A stretch of DNA of 64,000 nucleotides from an uncultured Campylobacter sp. (GTDB lineage Bacteria > Campylobacterota > Campylobacteria > Campylobacterales > Campylobacteraceae): positions 13,995 through 77,994 of the forward strand of contig NZ_CALKZP010000048.1 of assembly GCF_938002845.1 (NCBI RefSeq), written 5' to 3'. A model generated the notes under the pieces. It searched no databases and was not told where the DNA came from. It worked only from the letters and a program-made list of their open reading frames with translations. Of this stretch, positions 52,043 through 61,752 are shown piece after piece. How positions within the stretch are numbered: the stretch's first letter is position 1; every line of letters starts with the position of its first letter. The position numbers and the translations under genes were made by a program.

Positions 52043-52492
52043 AGCGATCTCCTTATTTAAAATTTAAATTATGATACCCCTCCCCCTTACAAAATGCTTA
52101 AATTTAGAAATATTAATTTTAAATTTTTATTGCGTTTGCCAATAACTTTTATATCAAAGCATAGAGCAAATGAGAGTTTTAACACTTAGATCGGTAGTTA
52201 ATTCGTAAGTCGGTATTGAAGTAGATATCGGATATAGAAATTTATATAAATCTTGGTAATTAAAGATTTTTCTAAAAGTTTTAAAATCTCAACAAATTAT
52301 ACCGTCATTTACTTACAAACTCGGTAAAATCACTGATTATTATCGCTAGGCACCTTTAAAATTTGAACTAAATTTCACGTTTTTAGAATTCTTATTAAAA
52401 CTGAATGCCATTAAGGCTGCTAATTTATATTTTCTCGCGATAGCATATCTTAAAATTCCGATTAAATTTAACGCGGCATCGGATTTTAAAAT
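52043..52492. other. AT-rich gap
   Basis: 450 bases of low GC with no protein-like frame. A C4-T-C5 run sits near 52076-52085. The promoter for the three small genes to the left should be near 52060-52120. Together with those genes it forms an AT-rich island of about 1.8 kb. Confidence 0.5.
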
Positions 52493-53383
52493 TTACTGCC
52501 TTTTTTGCACTTTGACTTTTGGAGCGGTTTTTGTGCCTTGCGCTTTTGCCTGCGGACGCTCGATAATGCGGATATTGGCGTTTGAGCGGAGCCTGTCGTT
52601 GAACTCGGTGATCGCCTTTTTGCGCTCGGAGGTCACGTAGCCTTCGATCGCCTTTTCTTGCACGCTGTCAAAATCAAGCGTGCGAAGCCCCTTTTTGTCG
52701 TTTACGTAAAACATCTCGTAGCCGTTGCGCGTAGGGATTATCGGCGAAAATTTGCCCTGCTCGACGTTCGTGACGATGTATTTGAGCCCCTCATCCATTT
52801 GATTGGCCTTGAGGGTTCCCTTCATCACATACACGTCGCTTGGGCGGAGCTTCGGATTTGTGCGGATCTTATCGAGCGGAGCTTGCGATTTTGCGATGTA
52901 GCGGGTTAGCGTGATGCTATCGAAAGTCGTGAATAATGAACTATTTTGACTGTAAAATTTTTTGACATTTTCAGGGGTCGTGCGGTGCTGTACATCTGCG
53001 AATATCGAGCCGTAGAGCTTTTCTTCAAGCAGTGTGCGGCGGACATTTGCTTTAAAGTCATCGTAGTTCATGCCTTGCTTTTGCACGGCGGTTTTGAGTT
53101 GGTCTAAGCTAAGCTTATTTTGATCGGCGATCGCTTTGAGCCTCGCGTCGATCTCCGCGTCATTTACCGCGATATCGCGGCGTTTAATCTCGGATTGTTG
53201 CAGCTTTTGCCCGATTAAAATTTCCATCGCGGCTTGCGGCGAAGCGCCCGTTAGTTTTTGAACTTTGGCTAGTTCGTAGCCGGTGATCGGCTCATTATCT
53301 ACCACGGCGATGACGCCGTTTACTACTTCGGCATTTGCACAAACGGCACATATCATTGCGGAAAAAAGCAGTTTCTTTATCAT
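52493..53383 (-). CDS. SurA-like periplasmic chaperone
   Basis: A 296-residue exported protein (signal MIKKLLFSAMICAVCANA) of the SurA/PPIase family for outer-membrane protein folding. The SurA N-terminal domain starts VVNGVIAVVDNEPITGYELA near 20-39, and a parvulin-like part is at about 130-250 (LRPSDVYVMKGTLKANQM, GKFSPIIPTRNGYEMFYVND). The order surA-like, gltX, malic enzyme matches C. jejuni Cj1289-Cj1287 as I recall. Confidence 0.88.
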   Translation of the reverse strand: MIKKLLFSAMICAVCANAEVVNGVIAVVDNEPITGYELAKVQKLTGASPQAAMEILIGQKLQQSEIKRRDIAVNDAEIDARLKAIADQNKLSLDQLKTAVQKQGMNYDDFKANVRRTLLEEKLYGSIFADVQHRTTPENVKKFYSQNSSLFTTFDSITLTRYIAKSQAPLDKIRTNPKLRPSDVYVMKGTLKANQMDEGLKYIVTNVEQGKFSPIIPTRNGYEMFYVNDKKGLRTLDFDSVQEKAIEGYVTSERKKAITEFNDRLRSNANIRIIERPQAKAQGTKTAPKVKVQKRQ

Positions 53384-53404
53384 TTTTAACCTTTATTTAG
53401 TCTT

Positions 53405-53417
53405 TTTGCTTTATAAT
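53405..53417 (+). promoter_or_regulatory. -10 region upstream of gltX
   Basis: TTTTGCTTTATAAT ends at 53417, with TATAAT at 53412-53417 after a T-rich stretch, the usual Campylobacter form. It lies in the divergent surA-like/gltX gap, 52 bases before the gltX ATG. Confidence 0.45.
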
Positions 53418-53468
53418 TACAAGATCACGATTATAACATTAAATGGTAATTTTTGCAAAGGAATTTTT

Positions 53469-54848
53469 ATGATAGTAACTCGTTTTGCGCCGAGTCCTAC
53501 GGGATATTTACATATCGGCGGACTTAGAACGGCGCTTTTTAGTTATCTTTACGCTAGGGCAAACGGCGGCAAATTCCTGCTGCGCATCGAGGATACTGAT
53601 CTGAAGCGCAATTCGCAGGAGGCCGCGCAGGCGATTGAGGAAGCCTTTAAGTGGTGCAATCTGGACTATGACGGGCAGATCGTGTATCAAAGCTTGCGCT
53701 TTGATCTTTATAAACAATATGTCCAAAAGCTGCTAGATGAGGGCAAGGCATACAGATGCTATATGAGTAAGGACGAGCTGGATGAGCTGCGCGCGCAGCA
53801 AGAAGCTCGAAAAGAGCGTCCGCGCTATGATAACCGCTATCGCGATTTTACCGGTACGCCACCTGCAGGGATCGAGCCCGTAATCCGCATCAAATCCCCA
53901 CTTAGCGGCACGATAGAATTTAGTGACGGCATCAAGGGCGAGATAAAATTTAATGCCGCCGATATTCTGGACGATTTCATCATCGCGCGTTCCGATGGCA
54001 CGCCTACGTATAACTTCACGGTCGTGATCGACGACGCGCTGATGGGCGTCACGGACGTGATCCGCGGCGACGATCATCTAAGCAACACCCCGAAGCAGAT
54101 CGTGCTGTATAATGCGCTAGGCTTTAAAATCCCAAAATTTTACCACGTCGCGATGATTAACGGCACCGACGGCAGCAAGCTAAGTAAGCGTCACGGCGCT
54201 ACCGACGTGATGGAGTACAAGCGCATGGGCTATCTGCCCCAAGCTCTGCTAAATTTCTTAGTGCGCCTGGGCTGGAGTCACGGGGATGATGAAATTTTTA
54301 GCATGGAGGAGATGAAGCGATACTTTGATCCTAACCATATCAGCAAGAGCTGTAGCACCTTCAACCAAACCAAGCTCGAGTGGTTAAACGCGCATTATAT
54401 TAAAAACTCTGACGACGATGAGCTTGTCTTGCAGCTTGTGGAATTCGGCGTCGATATCCGCTCGCACGCGAAAAAACATCTCATCGCCCAGCAGTACAAA
54501 CAGCGCGCAAAGACGCTAGTGGAGATGGCCGAGGGCATTAAAATTCTTCTAAACCGCCCGAGCTGCTATGACGAGAAGGCGTATAAGAAATTTGTAACCG
54601 AAAGTTCGCTAAGCTTACTCGCAAAATTTTCGGATACTCTAAGCGCAAATTTAAATGCAAAGGAGTGCGAGGAAAGGACGATGGAGTTTTTGGACGCAAA
54701 CGGCGCCAAGCTAAAGGATCTTGCTCAGCCGCTGCGCGTCGCGATCACGGGAGGCAGCGTTAGTCCGTCGATTTTTGAAATTTGTGAAATTTTAGGAAGC
54801 GACGAAGTTAAAACGAGAATTTCAAATTTAATCAAAAAAGGATTATAA
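53469..54848 (+). CDS. gltX: Glutamate-tRNA ligase
   Basis: Charges tRNA-Glu, and possibly other acceptors. It is 459 residues from ATG 53469 with AAAGGA upstream; the frame further left runs through the divergent gene. The HIGH-type motif is PSPTGYLHIGGLRTALF at 9-25, and the KMSKS-type motif is SKLSKRHGA near 240. Campylobacter usually has two such enzymes, one of which charges tRNA-Gln with Glu; which this is cannot be told here. Confidence 0.96.
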   Translation: MIVTRFAPSPTGYLHIGGLRTALFSYLYARANGGKFLLRIEDTDLKRNSQEAAQAIEEAFKWCNLDYDGQIVYQSLRFDLYKQYVQKLLDEGKAYRCYMSKDELDELRAQQEARKERPRYDNRYRDFTGTPPAGIEPVIRIKSPLSGTIEFSDGIKGEIKFNAADILDDFIIARSDGTPTYNFTVVIDDALMGVTDVIRGDDHLSNTPKQIVLYNALGFKIPKFYHVAMINGTDGSKLSKRHGATDVMEYKRMGYLPQALLNFLVRLGWSHGDDEIFSMEEMKRYFDPNHISKSCSTFNQTKLEWLNAHYIKNSDDDELVLQLVEFGVDIRSHAKKHLIAQQYKQRAKTLVEMAEGIKILLNRPSCYDEKAYKKFVTESSLSLLAKFSDTLSANLNAKECEERTMEFLDANGAKLKDLAQPLRVAITGGSVSPSIFEICEILGSDEVKTRISNLIKKGL

Positions 54849-54849
54849 A

Positions 54850-56106
54850 ATGGCTAAAGTAAACGTTGAAGCGGCTTTGAAGTACCATATAGGCGGTAAA
54901 ATCGGAACGAATGTAAAAACCCCGTGCGCTACTGCGGAGGATTTGGCGCTTGCATACACGCCGGGCGTCGCGGAGCCTTGCAAGGTGATCGAAGGTGATC
55001 ACGAGGCTGCGTTTAAATACACGAATAAAGCCAATCTCGTAGCCGTTATCACTAACGGTACGGCGGTTTTGGGTCTCGGAGATATCGGCGCGATCGCCGG
55101 AAAGCCCGTAATGGAAGGCAAGGCGGTTTTGTTTAAAAAATTCGGCGGCGTTGATGCCTTCGATATCGAGATCGACGAAAAAGATCCTAAAAAAATAATT
55201 GAAATTTGCAAAGCGATAGCGCCTACATTCGGCGGTATAAATTTAGAGGATATCAAAGCTCCCGAATGCTTTGAGATCGAGCGCGAGCTGCAAAAAGCCG
55301 TCGATATCCCCGTCATGCATGACGATCAGCACGGCACCGCGATGATTACGGGCGCAGGACTAATCAATGCAGCTCTTATCAGCGGCAAAAAGATCGAGGA
55401 TATGAAGATCGTAGTCAGTGGCTCGGGCGCTGCAGGCATAGCGTGCGCAAAGATGTATCGTAATTTAGGCGCTAAACATATCATAATGCTCGATTCCAAA
55501 GGGGTGATCCACAAAGGCCGCACCGATCTTACCGAGCAAAAGAAAGAATTTGCCCTAGACACCGCAGATCGCACGCTAGAGGACGCGATGAAGGGCGCGG
55601 ATATGTTTTTAGGACTTAGTAAGCCGGGCGTTTTAACCAAAGAGATGGTAAAGACTATGGCGCCGCATCCGATCATTTTTGCGCTTGCAAATCCGGTACC
55701 GGAAATTTATCCGAGCGAGGTGGAGGAAGTAAGAAGCGACGCGATCGTAGGCACCGGCAGAAGCGACTTTGCAAATCAGATCAATAACGTTTTGGGCTTT
55801 CCGTATATCTTCCGTGGCGCGCTTGACGTAAGAGCCAAAAAGATTACGGAAAATATGAAAATTGCGGCCGCTCGTGCGATGGCGGATCTTGCTCGCGAAG
55901 AAGTTCCTGCAGAAATCCGCAAGATGCTGGGCAAGGATAACTTAAAATTCGGTAAAGACTACGTGATCCCAAATCCTTTCGATCCGCGCGTATTTGCCGT
56001 GATCTCGACGGCCGTCGCAAAAGCTGCGGTAGATGACGGCGTCGCTCGCGTCAAAGAGTTCGACGCTGCAGCTTATAAAAAGAGCCTAGAAGCTAAAAAG
56101 CTATGA
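54850..56106 (+). CDS. Malic enzyme (malate dehydrogenase, decarboxylating)
   Basis: Oxidises malate to pyruvate and carbon dioxide. It is 418 residues, the short bacterial form without a phosphotransacetylase tail. Conserved: YTPGVAEPCKVI near 37, DAFDIEIDEKDP near 105, HDDQHGTAMITGAGLINA near 157 and the NAD-binding loop VSGSGAAGIACAK near 190. It starts one base after the gltX stop. Confidence 0.95.
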   Translation: MAKVNVEAALKYHIGGKIGTNVKTPCATAEDLALAYTPGVAEPCKVIEGDHEAAFKYTNKANLVAVITNGTAVLGLGDIGAIAGKPVMEGKAVLFKKFGGVDAFDIEIDEKDPKKIIEICKAIAPTFGGINLEDIKAPECFEIERELQKAVDIPVMHDDQHGTAMITGAGLINAALISGKKIEDMKIVVSGSGAAGIACAKMYRNLGAKHIIMLDSKGVIHKGRTDLTEQKKEFALDTADRTLEDAMKGADMFLGLSKPGVLTKEMVKTMAPHPIIFALANPVPEIYPSEVEEVRSDAIVGTGRSDFANQINNVLGFPYIFRGALDVRAKKITENMKIAAARAMADLAREEVPAEIRKMLGKDNLKFGKDYVIPNPFDPRVFAVISTAVAKAAVDDGVARVKEFDAAAYKKSLEAKKL

Positions 56107-56150
56107 TTCCTTGCTCCTGCGCGAGGCGAGATTAAATTTAAGAGGCGTAA

Positions 56151-57599
56151 ATGAAAGATTTGGCTTTACTTACCGATTTTTATCAGCTTAGTATGATGCA
56201 GGGCTATTTTTTCACAAAGCCCGATCAGACAGCGGTTTTTGACGTTTTTTATCGTAAAAACCCAAGCGGCGGCGGTTACGCGATATTTTGCGGCTTAAAC
56301 GAGGTCGTGGATTATATCGAAAACTTAAAATTTAGCGAGGACGACATCGCGTATCTAAAAAGTTTAAATTTCTTTAAGCCGGAATTTTTGGAATTTCTAA
56401 GAGGCTTTAAATTTAGCGGCGAAATTTACGCAATGGACGAGGGGCAGATCGTATTTCCGCACGAGCCGCTGATCCGTGTCAAGGCAAACATTATGGAAGC
56501 GCAGCTCATCGAGACCGCGATCCTAAATATGATAAATTTCCAAACTCTCATCGCTACGAAAAGCTCGCGCATAAACTTTAGCGCCAAAGGTGATTCGGTG
56601 ATGGAGTTTGGCTTGCGCCGCGCTCAGGGGCGAAGCGCCGGTATCTACGGCGCAAAGGCTGCGATTATAGGCGGTTGCAGCGCCACGTCAAACGTGCTCG
56701 CCGCAAAGAAATTTGACGTCCCTGCGATCGGCACTCACTCGCACTCGTGGATTCAGAGCTTTGATAGCGAGCTGGAGGCGTTTCGCGCTTACGCTAAAAT
56801 TTATCCAAACAGCACGCTTTTGCTCGTCGATACCTACGATACTCTCGCAAGCGGCGTGTCAAATGCGATCAAAGTTTTTGAGGAGCTTCGTGCGAGCGGT
56901 CATGAGCCGCTTGGAATCCGCATAGATTCGGGCGATCTGGAGTATCTGACTAAGCAGGCGCGTAAGATGCTCGACGCGGCGGGCTTTGAGAACGCAAAGA
57001 TCACCGCATCTAACGATCTGGACGAATACGCGATCGATCAACTCAAGCTTTTTGATGCCAAAATCGATAGCTGGGGGATCGGCACGAGGCTTATTACCGG
57101 CGGAGATAGTTCGAGTCTAGGCGGGGTGTATAAGCTAAGCGGTATCGAAAAAGATGGCGAGATCGTGGCTAAGATCAAAATTTCAAACGATCCGCGCAAG
57201 ATCAATAATCCAGGCTACAAACAGGTCTTTAGACTCTACGACAAAGATAACGGCATGGCGCTTGCCGATCTGATCGCGCTTGAGGGAGAGAGCATAGACG
57301 AGAGCGCGCCGCTTGAAATTTTTCACCCGCTTTACACCTACAAGCGTAAAATTTTAACGAATTTCAGCGCGCATAAGCTTTTGCACCCCGTTTTTAAGGA
57401 GGGCAAATTCGTAGGCGTCCGCCGCACGGTAAGCGAGATCGCGCGTTTTAGCAAGGAGCAGAAGAGTAAATTTTGGCTTGAGCACCTTCGCAACGTCCAT
57501 CCGCAAAGCTACAAAGTGGATCTCTCTCAAAAGCTTTGGGATATACGAAAATCACTCATCAACGAGTGCAACCTCAATTTAAAGGAAAAATATGTTTAA
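56151..57599 (+). CDS. pncB: Nicotinate phosphoribosyltransferase
   Basis: First step of NAD salvage from nicotinate. It is 482 residues, starting LLTDFYQLSMMQGYFF near 5. FGLRRAQGRSAGIYGAKAAI is near 145, the catalytic-His region IGTHSHSWIQSF near 190, LGIRIDSGDLEYL near 262 and SNDLDEYAI near 293. Its end overlaps the next gene by eight bases. Confidence 0.94.
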   Translation: MKDLALLTDFYQLSMMQGYFFTKPDQTAVFDVFYRKNPSGGGYAIFCGLNEVVDYIENLKFSEDDIAYLKSLNFFKPEFLEFLRGFKFSGEIYAMDEGQIVFPHEPLIRVKANIMEAQLIETAILNMINFQTLIATKSSRINFSAKGDSVMEFGLRRAQGRSAGIYGAKAAIIGGCSATSNVLAAKKFDVPAIGTHSHSWIQSFDSELEAFRAYAKIYPNSTLLLVDTYDTLASGVSNAIKVFEELRASGHEPLGIRIDSGDLEYLTKQARKMLDAAGFENAKITASNDLDEYAIDQLKLFDAKIDSWGIGTRLITGGDSSSLGGVYKLSGIEKDGEIVAKIKISNDPRKINNPGYKQVFRLYDKDNGMALADLIALEGESIDESAPLEIFHPLYTYKRKILTNFSAHKLLHPVFKEGKFVGVRRTVSEIARFSKEQKSKFWLEHLRNVHPQSYKVDLSQKLWDIRKSLINECNLNLKEKYV

Positions 57600-57963
57600 A
57601 GTTCTATCGTGCGCCGCTTTGGCGCTAGTTTTGCTAGGATGCGGCTCAAACCAGCTCCGCCAATCCCCGGATAGCGCTATGAATAAGCAAGCACAGAGCG
57701 AAAAAACCATAACTCAAGAGAACACAAAGACCTTCTATTTCGTCGATGAGCAGGGCAAAAAACTATCGCTTAGTTCAAACGACGATTTCAATACCGCCGT
57801 ATTAAAGGACGATAGCGGCAAAAGCTACAACCTCAAACGCGATCGTGCCGCCGACGGCATCTATATGGAAAACAAAGACGGAGTGAGCATCCACTTCAAA
57901 AAAGGTGAGGGTATAGTGGAGTTTAGCAAATACAAATCCATCCCGATCACCGAGGTCAAATAA
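57592..57963 (+). CDS. Lipoprotein with an MliC-like lysozyme-inhibitor domain
   Basis: A 123-residue lipoprotein. The lipobox LLGCG puts the lipid on Cys17. After a Gln/Ser-rich tether, residues about 47-115 follow the MliC pattern: TFYFVDEQGKKLSL, SNDDFNTAVLKDDSGKSYNL, an aa.GIYM segment and IHFKKGEGIVEF. MliC proteins inhibit C-type lysozyme at the cell surface. The match is by eye and the family is divergent, so the role is tentative. Overlaps pncB. Confidence 0.7.
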   Translation: MFKVLSCAALALVLLGCGSNQLRQSPDSAMNKQAQSEKTITQENTKTFYFVDEQGKKLSLSSNDDFNTAVLKDDSGKSYNLKRDRAADGIYMENKDGVSIHFKKGEGIVEFSKYKSIPITEVK

Positions 57964-58040
57964 ATCCTGAAATTTTTGGTTAAATTCCGATTTAGCGCCG
58001 GAATTTAACCTCTTTTCCTGCGCTAAATTCGGAGAAAGTT

Positions 58041-58733
58041 ATGTTATTAGGCAAAATCGATTATCTAAATTTGCTCCCATTTCACGTATTTTTAAAATCA
58101 CTTCCGCTGCCGTCTTATGTTAAAAAATCGATAGAATTTAAAAAAGGGGTGCCGAGCAAACTTTGCGCCGATCTTTATTATAGGCGCATAGATGCCGCGG
58201 TAATCTCCAGCGTTGAAAGCCGCCGCGCAAAATACCGCAAACTGCCTTTGGGAATCGTCGCAAAGCGCGAAGTACTAAGCGTGCTCGTGCGCAAAAACTC
58301 GGCGCCCAGGCTTGATCCAGCGTCGATGAGCTCAAATATGCTAGCTCGCGTGCTGGAACTTAGCGGCGAGGTGCTAATCGGCGACAATGCTCTAAAGGCG
58401 CTACTTTCGCAGGGCAGGGATAAATTCTACGATTTGGGCGAAATTTGGCAGCAGCGCACGGGCTTGCCCTTTGTTTTCGGGCGGCTGTGTTGCGTGAAAA
58501 ACGAAAAAGCCTACTCACGCCTGGCGACGAAATTTTTGCGTTCGCGCATTAAAATTCCAAGATATATCCTGCAAAGCTACGCCCTTTCGCGCGGCATAAA
58601 AGAGCGCGAAATTTTGAATTATTTGAAATTTATAAGTTACAAAATCGGCGTCCGCGAGGAGCTGGCTCTGAAAAAATTTATCGCTAAAGCCAAAAAATTA
58701 AAATTTAATCCGGTTCAAAAGGAGGAACTATGA
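58041..58733 (+). CDS. mqnA: Menaquinone biosynthesis protein MqnA (chorismate dehydratase)
   Basis: First step of the futalosine route to menaquinone, the quinone for Campylobacter respiration. It is 230 residues with a periplasmic-binding-protein fold. GKIDYLNLLPFHVF at 4-17, FKKGVPSKLCADL at 33 and RRIDAAVISSVESRR near 48-62 fit the family, and VLIGDNALKAL lies near 111. The end overlaps the gdhA start by four bases. Confidence 0.88.
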   Translation: MLLGKIDYLNLLPFHVFLKSLPLPSYVKKSIEFKKGVPSKLCADLYYRRIDAAVISSVESRRAKYRKLPLGIVAKREVLSVLVRKNSAPRLDPASMSSNMLARVLELSGEVLIGDNALKALLSQGRDKFYDLGEIWQQRTGLPFVFGRLCCVKNEKAYSRLATKFLRSRIKIPRYILQSYALSRGIKEREILNYLKFISYKIGVREELALKKFIAKAKKLKFNPVQKEEL

Positions 58734-60088
58734 AATCTTACATCGACGGCTTGCTGCTAAATTTAAAGCGCGCCAATCCCGGTCAGGAGGTCTTTATCCA
58801 GGCATCGACCGAGATTTTATACTCGCTCATACCGCTTCTAAAGCGCGATGAACGATACGTGAAAAATAAAATTTTAGAGCGTATTTTGGCGCCCGAGCGC
58901 ACGATGATGTTTCGCGTCGTCTATATGAGCGACGGCGGCGAGCCCTGCGTGCATACGGGATATCGCATAGAATTCAACTCTGCTCTGGGCCCTTACAAAG
59001 GCGGTCTGCGCTTTCATCCGAGCGTAAATTTGGGCGTTTTAAAATTTTTAGGGTTTGAGCAAATTTTTAAAAATTCCCTCACGGGTCTTAATATCGGCGG
59101 CGCAAAGGGCGGCGCAAATTTCGATCCCAAGGGCAAGAGCGACGGCGAGATTATGAGATTTTGTCAAGCTTTTATGTTAGAACTTCACCGCCTAATCAGC
59201 TCCAATACCGACGTGCCCGCGGGCGACATCGGCGTGGGCGGCCGCGAGATCGGCTATATGTACGGCGCGTATAAAAAGCTCACCCGCAGATTCGACGGCG
59301 CGCTTACGGGCAAGGGGCTAAGCTGGGGCGGCAGCCTCGCGCGCACCGAGGCTACGGGCTACGGCTCGGTCTATTTTGCAAACGAGATGCTCGCTACCAG
59401 AGGCGATTCGCTACACGGCAAAATTTGCACGATCTCTGGCGCCGGCAACGTCGCGATCTACACCGCCGAAAAGCTATATCAAATGCAGGCTAAGCCCGTT
59501 ACGGTAAGCGATTCCACGGGCTTTATCTATGACGCCGATGGAATAGACGTGGCGCTTCTTAAAAAGCTAAAAGAGCAGCTGCGCGTAGGGCTTTGCGAAT
59601 ATGCCAAGGAGCGCCCCGGCGCAAAATTTACCCCCGTTAGCGCCTATCCCGCAGGCCGCAACGGCGTGTGGAGCGTGCCGTGCGACGCGGCGTTTCCGAG
59701 CGCTACGCAAAATGAGCTTAATCTGCAAGACGTAAAGACTCTCTATGCCAACGGATGTCGCATGGTTTGCGAGGGCGCGAATATGCCAAGTACGCTTGAA
59801 GCGATAGATTTTATGCTCGCGCAAAAAGACTTTCTTTTCGGCCCTGCCAAAGCGGCGAATGCGGGCGGCGTGGCTACGAGCGGGCTTGAGATGGCGCAAA
59901 ACGCGCAGATGGCGTCGTGGAGCTTCGAGGAGGTCGATAGCAAGCTGCGCGAGATCATGCGCCACATATTTCGCACCAGCTACGAGACCTCGAAGGAATT
60001 CGGCGCGGAGGGCAACCTCGTGCTAGGCTCGAACATCGCGGGCTTTCGCCGCGTAGCCGATGCGATGCTGGATCAAGGCCTGGTTTAA
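58730..60088 (+). CDS. gdhA: NADP-specific glutamate dehydrogenase
   Basis: Makes glutamate from 2-oxoglutarate and ammonia. It is 452 residues of the hexameric type. GPYKGGLRFHPSVNLGVLKFLGFEQ is near 88, NIGGAKGGANFDPKGKSDGE near 122 with the catalytic Lys and Asp region, VPAGDIGVGGREIGYM near 162 and the nucleotide loop ISGAGNVAIYTAEK near 238. GGAGGA precedes the ATG. Confidence 0.97.
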   Translation: MKSYIDGLLLNLKRANPGQEVFIQASTEILYSLIPLLKRDERYVKNKILERILAPERTMMFRVVYMSDGGEPCVHTGYRIEFNSALGPYKGGLRFHPSVNLGVLKFLGFEQIFKNSLTGLNIGGAKGGANFDPKGKSDGEIMRFCQAFMLELHRLISSNTDVPAGDIGVGGREIGYMYGAYKKLTRRFDGALTGKGLSWGGSLARTEATGYGSVYFANEMLATRGDSLHGKICTISGAGNVAIYTAEKLYQMQAKPVTVSDSTGFIYDADGIDVALLKKLKEQLRVGLCEYAKERPGAKFTPVSAYPAGRNGVWSVPCDAAFPSATQNELNLQDVKTLYANGCRMVCEGANMPSTLEAIDFMLAQKDFLFGPAKAANAGGVATSGLEMAQNAQMASWSFEEVDSKLREIMRHIFRTSYETSKEFGAEGNLVLGSNIAGFRRVADAMLDQGLV

Positions 60089-60553
60089 GCTTAACTCGCT
60101 TTATTTTGTCAAAAGCGGCAGCTCGCTTTTAAATTTAAGCTCTTTAAATTTACGGCGAGCTTTTTGGCTGCAGCGGGCTTGATAAATTTCAATCGTTTGT
60201 GCTGAGGATATACAGCTCATCGCTATAATTTGCTTTATGTGCCTTACGCTGGCATCGTGTGCGCTGCGTAAATTTAAATAGCACCAATCAATGCGGTTTT
60301 GAAATTTTAGCTTGTCGTAGCGATGCTTTTAAATTTTAGTCGCAAGCACGACAAAGACCGCCCAGCTAAATTTTATCTTTAAATTTGAGGGGTAAATTTT
60401 GCCAGTTAAATTTAGCTTTTAAATTCTACGTTTCAAATTTAACCTAAATTTTATCTCAGCTCGCCCGCGTAGTGCGTAAATTTAAATCGAGCACGGGCTG
60501 AGCGTTTACCGCATTTTGGCATAATGGCGCAAATTTTATCCAAAGGTTGCGAT
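60089..60553. other. AT-rich gap after gdhA
   Basis: 465 bases. It holds the gdhA terminator (60120-60165) and, at the right end, the promoter of the DUF4197 gene: CATAAT at 60520-60525 behind a T-rich stretch. Many AAATTT words, no protein-like frame. Confidence 0.5.
60120..60165 (+). terminator. Rho-independent terminator of gdhA
   Basis: AGCTCGC (60120-60126) pairs with GCGAGCT (60155-60161); inner AAATTT copies at 60131-60136 and 60146-60151 extend the stem. TTTTT follows at 60161-60165. It lies 31 bases after the gdhA stop. Confidence 0.6.
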
Positions 60554-61285
60554 ATGAAAAAATTTATAGTTTTACTAGCTGCTGCGTCGCTGTCGCTTGC
60601 ACATGCGGACGTAATGGATATCCTAAAGCAGGGCGCGGACGTGCTCGGTGCGACTCAGAGCGGAAACTACAAAGAGCTGCTCGCTTCCGCTACGAACCGC
60701 GCCGTAGCCGAGCTCGCCAAGGGCTACATCCACAGCAAGACCGCTAAAATCGAGCTTCCTCCTTCGCTTAAGGCGGCTGCGAAGCTTGCGAGAAAGGTGG
60801 GCGGCGATAAATGGGAGCGCGAGCTCGTCGTGAGTATGAACGATGCCGCTACCAAGGCGGTGAGCGGTGCGAGCAAGATATTTTTGCAAGATCTGAAATC
60901 GATGAGCGATGCCGACGTTAAAAAGCTCATCGGCGGCGGCGACACCGCGCTTAGCGAGTATTTGCAGAGTAAATCGGGCGCGAAGCTGCGGGCGGTTTTC
61001 AGACCGATCGTAAGCGATATGATGAGCAAAAACAGCTTCGCGACGGCGTATAACGGGCTAAATTCCTTCGCGCAAAGCAAGATCGCGGGCAATGAGGCGG
61101 TGCAAAACATCGCGCGCGGGCTGGGTGCGAGCGAATATCTGCCTAAGCAGGGCGAGGATCTGAACGATTACATAACGCAAAAGACGCTGGACGGGTTATT
61201 TGCGGTGATGAGAGAAAAAGAAAGCGCGCTTCGCGGCAGCGCCGTCGGCAAAGGTGCCGGGATTTTAGGTAAGGTGCTTAAATAA
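60554..61285 (+). CDS. DUF4197 family exported protein
   Basis: A 243-residue protein with signal peptide MKKFIVLLAAASLSLAHA and cleavage before DVMDIL. The start is ATG 60554: an in-frame ATG at 60524 lies inside the CATAAT -10 box. The mature part is helical, with LPPSLKAAAKLARKVGGDKW near 75 and ASKIFLQDLKSMSDADVKKL near 115, typical of DUF4197, whose role is unknown. It stands alone. Confidence 0.85.
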   Translation: MKKFIVLLAAASLSLAHADVMDILKQGADVLGATQSGNYKELLASATNRAVAELAKGYIHSKTAKIELPPSLKAAAKLARKVGGDKWERELVVSMNDAATKAVSGASKIFLQDLKSMSDADVKKLIGGGDTALSEYLQSKSGAKLRAVFRPIVSDMMSKNSFATAYNGLNSFAQSKIAGNEAVQNIARGLGASEYLPKQGEDLNDYITQKTLDGLFAVMREKESALRGSAVGKGAGILGKVLK

Positions 61286-61722
61286 AACTTGCGGCGAGGC
61301 TTTGGCGTAAATTCCGCCGCATAGCTGCTTATAATTGCTTTGTGCCGTAAGTTTGGGCAGTCTAAAGCTGCGCGCAAAGCGCCCTCTCGTGCAAGACAGC
61401 TGCTTGCACCAAAGCGGGCGCGCGGCGGAATTTAGAGGTTCGTTTGTCGCGTGCTCGCGGCAGATTGGCTTTATACGATAATCTTGCTGCGAAGTTAGTC
61501 TGCGAAATTTGAAACTGTAAAATTTAGAAATTTAGTAAGACGCAAAGGATTTGAAATTTTAAAATTTCACGCGGAGTTTTAGAAATTCGTGCGGCAATTG
61601 AATGCGCGTATATCTAGCGTCTGAAATTTTACAAAGCGACGGAGTATCGGAAAGTATGGCGGTAGCCGATAAAAGAGCAAGGGTAAAGAAAGAAAGCCGT
61701 CTTGTAAATTTCGCTTCTTTCA
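61286..61722. other. Gap with at most a weak small gene
   Basis: About 440 bases after the DUF4197 gene. The left part has moderate GC and no usable frame. The right part overlaps the weak minus-strand frame at 61559-61723. Confidence 0.4.
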
Positions 61723-61723
61723 T
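61559..61723 (-). CDS. Possible small exported protein
   Basis: A 54-residue frame from ATG 61723, with AAAAAGAGAT upstream. It starts MKEAKFTRRLSFFTLALLSA, which resembles a signal peptide, followed by a short tail with one Cys. It follows the membrane-anchored small protein by 29 bases on the same strand. Weak evidence; it may not be expressed. Confidence 0.35.
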   Translation of the reverse strand: MKEAKFTRRLSFFTLALLSATAILSDTPSLCKISDARYTRIQLPHEFLKLRVKF

Positions 61724-61752
61724 ATCTCTTTTTATGTTCCACAAAACCCGGT

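Noticed and set aside
53283..53468. 62-residue extension of GltX
   Set aside because: It is the reverse of the SurA-like signal peptide and the divergent promoter; the true start at 53469 gives the standard MIVTRFAPSPTG beginning.
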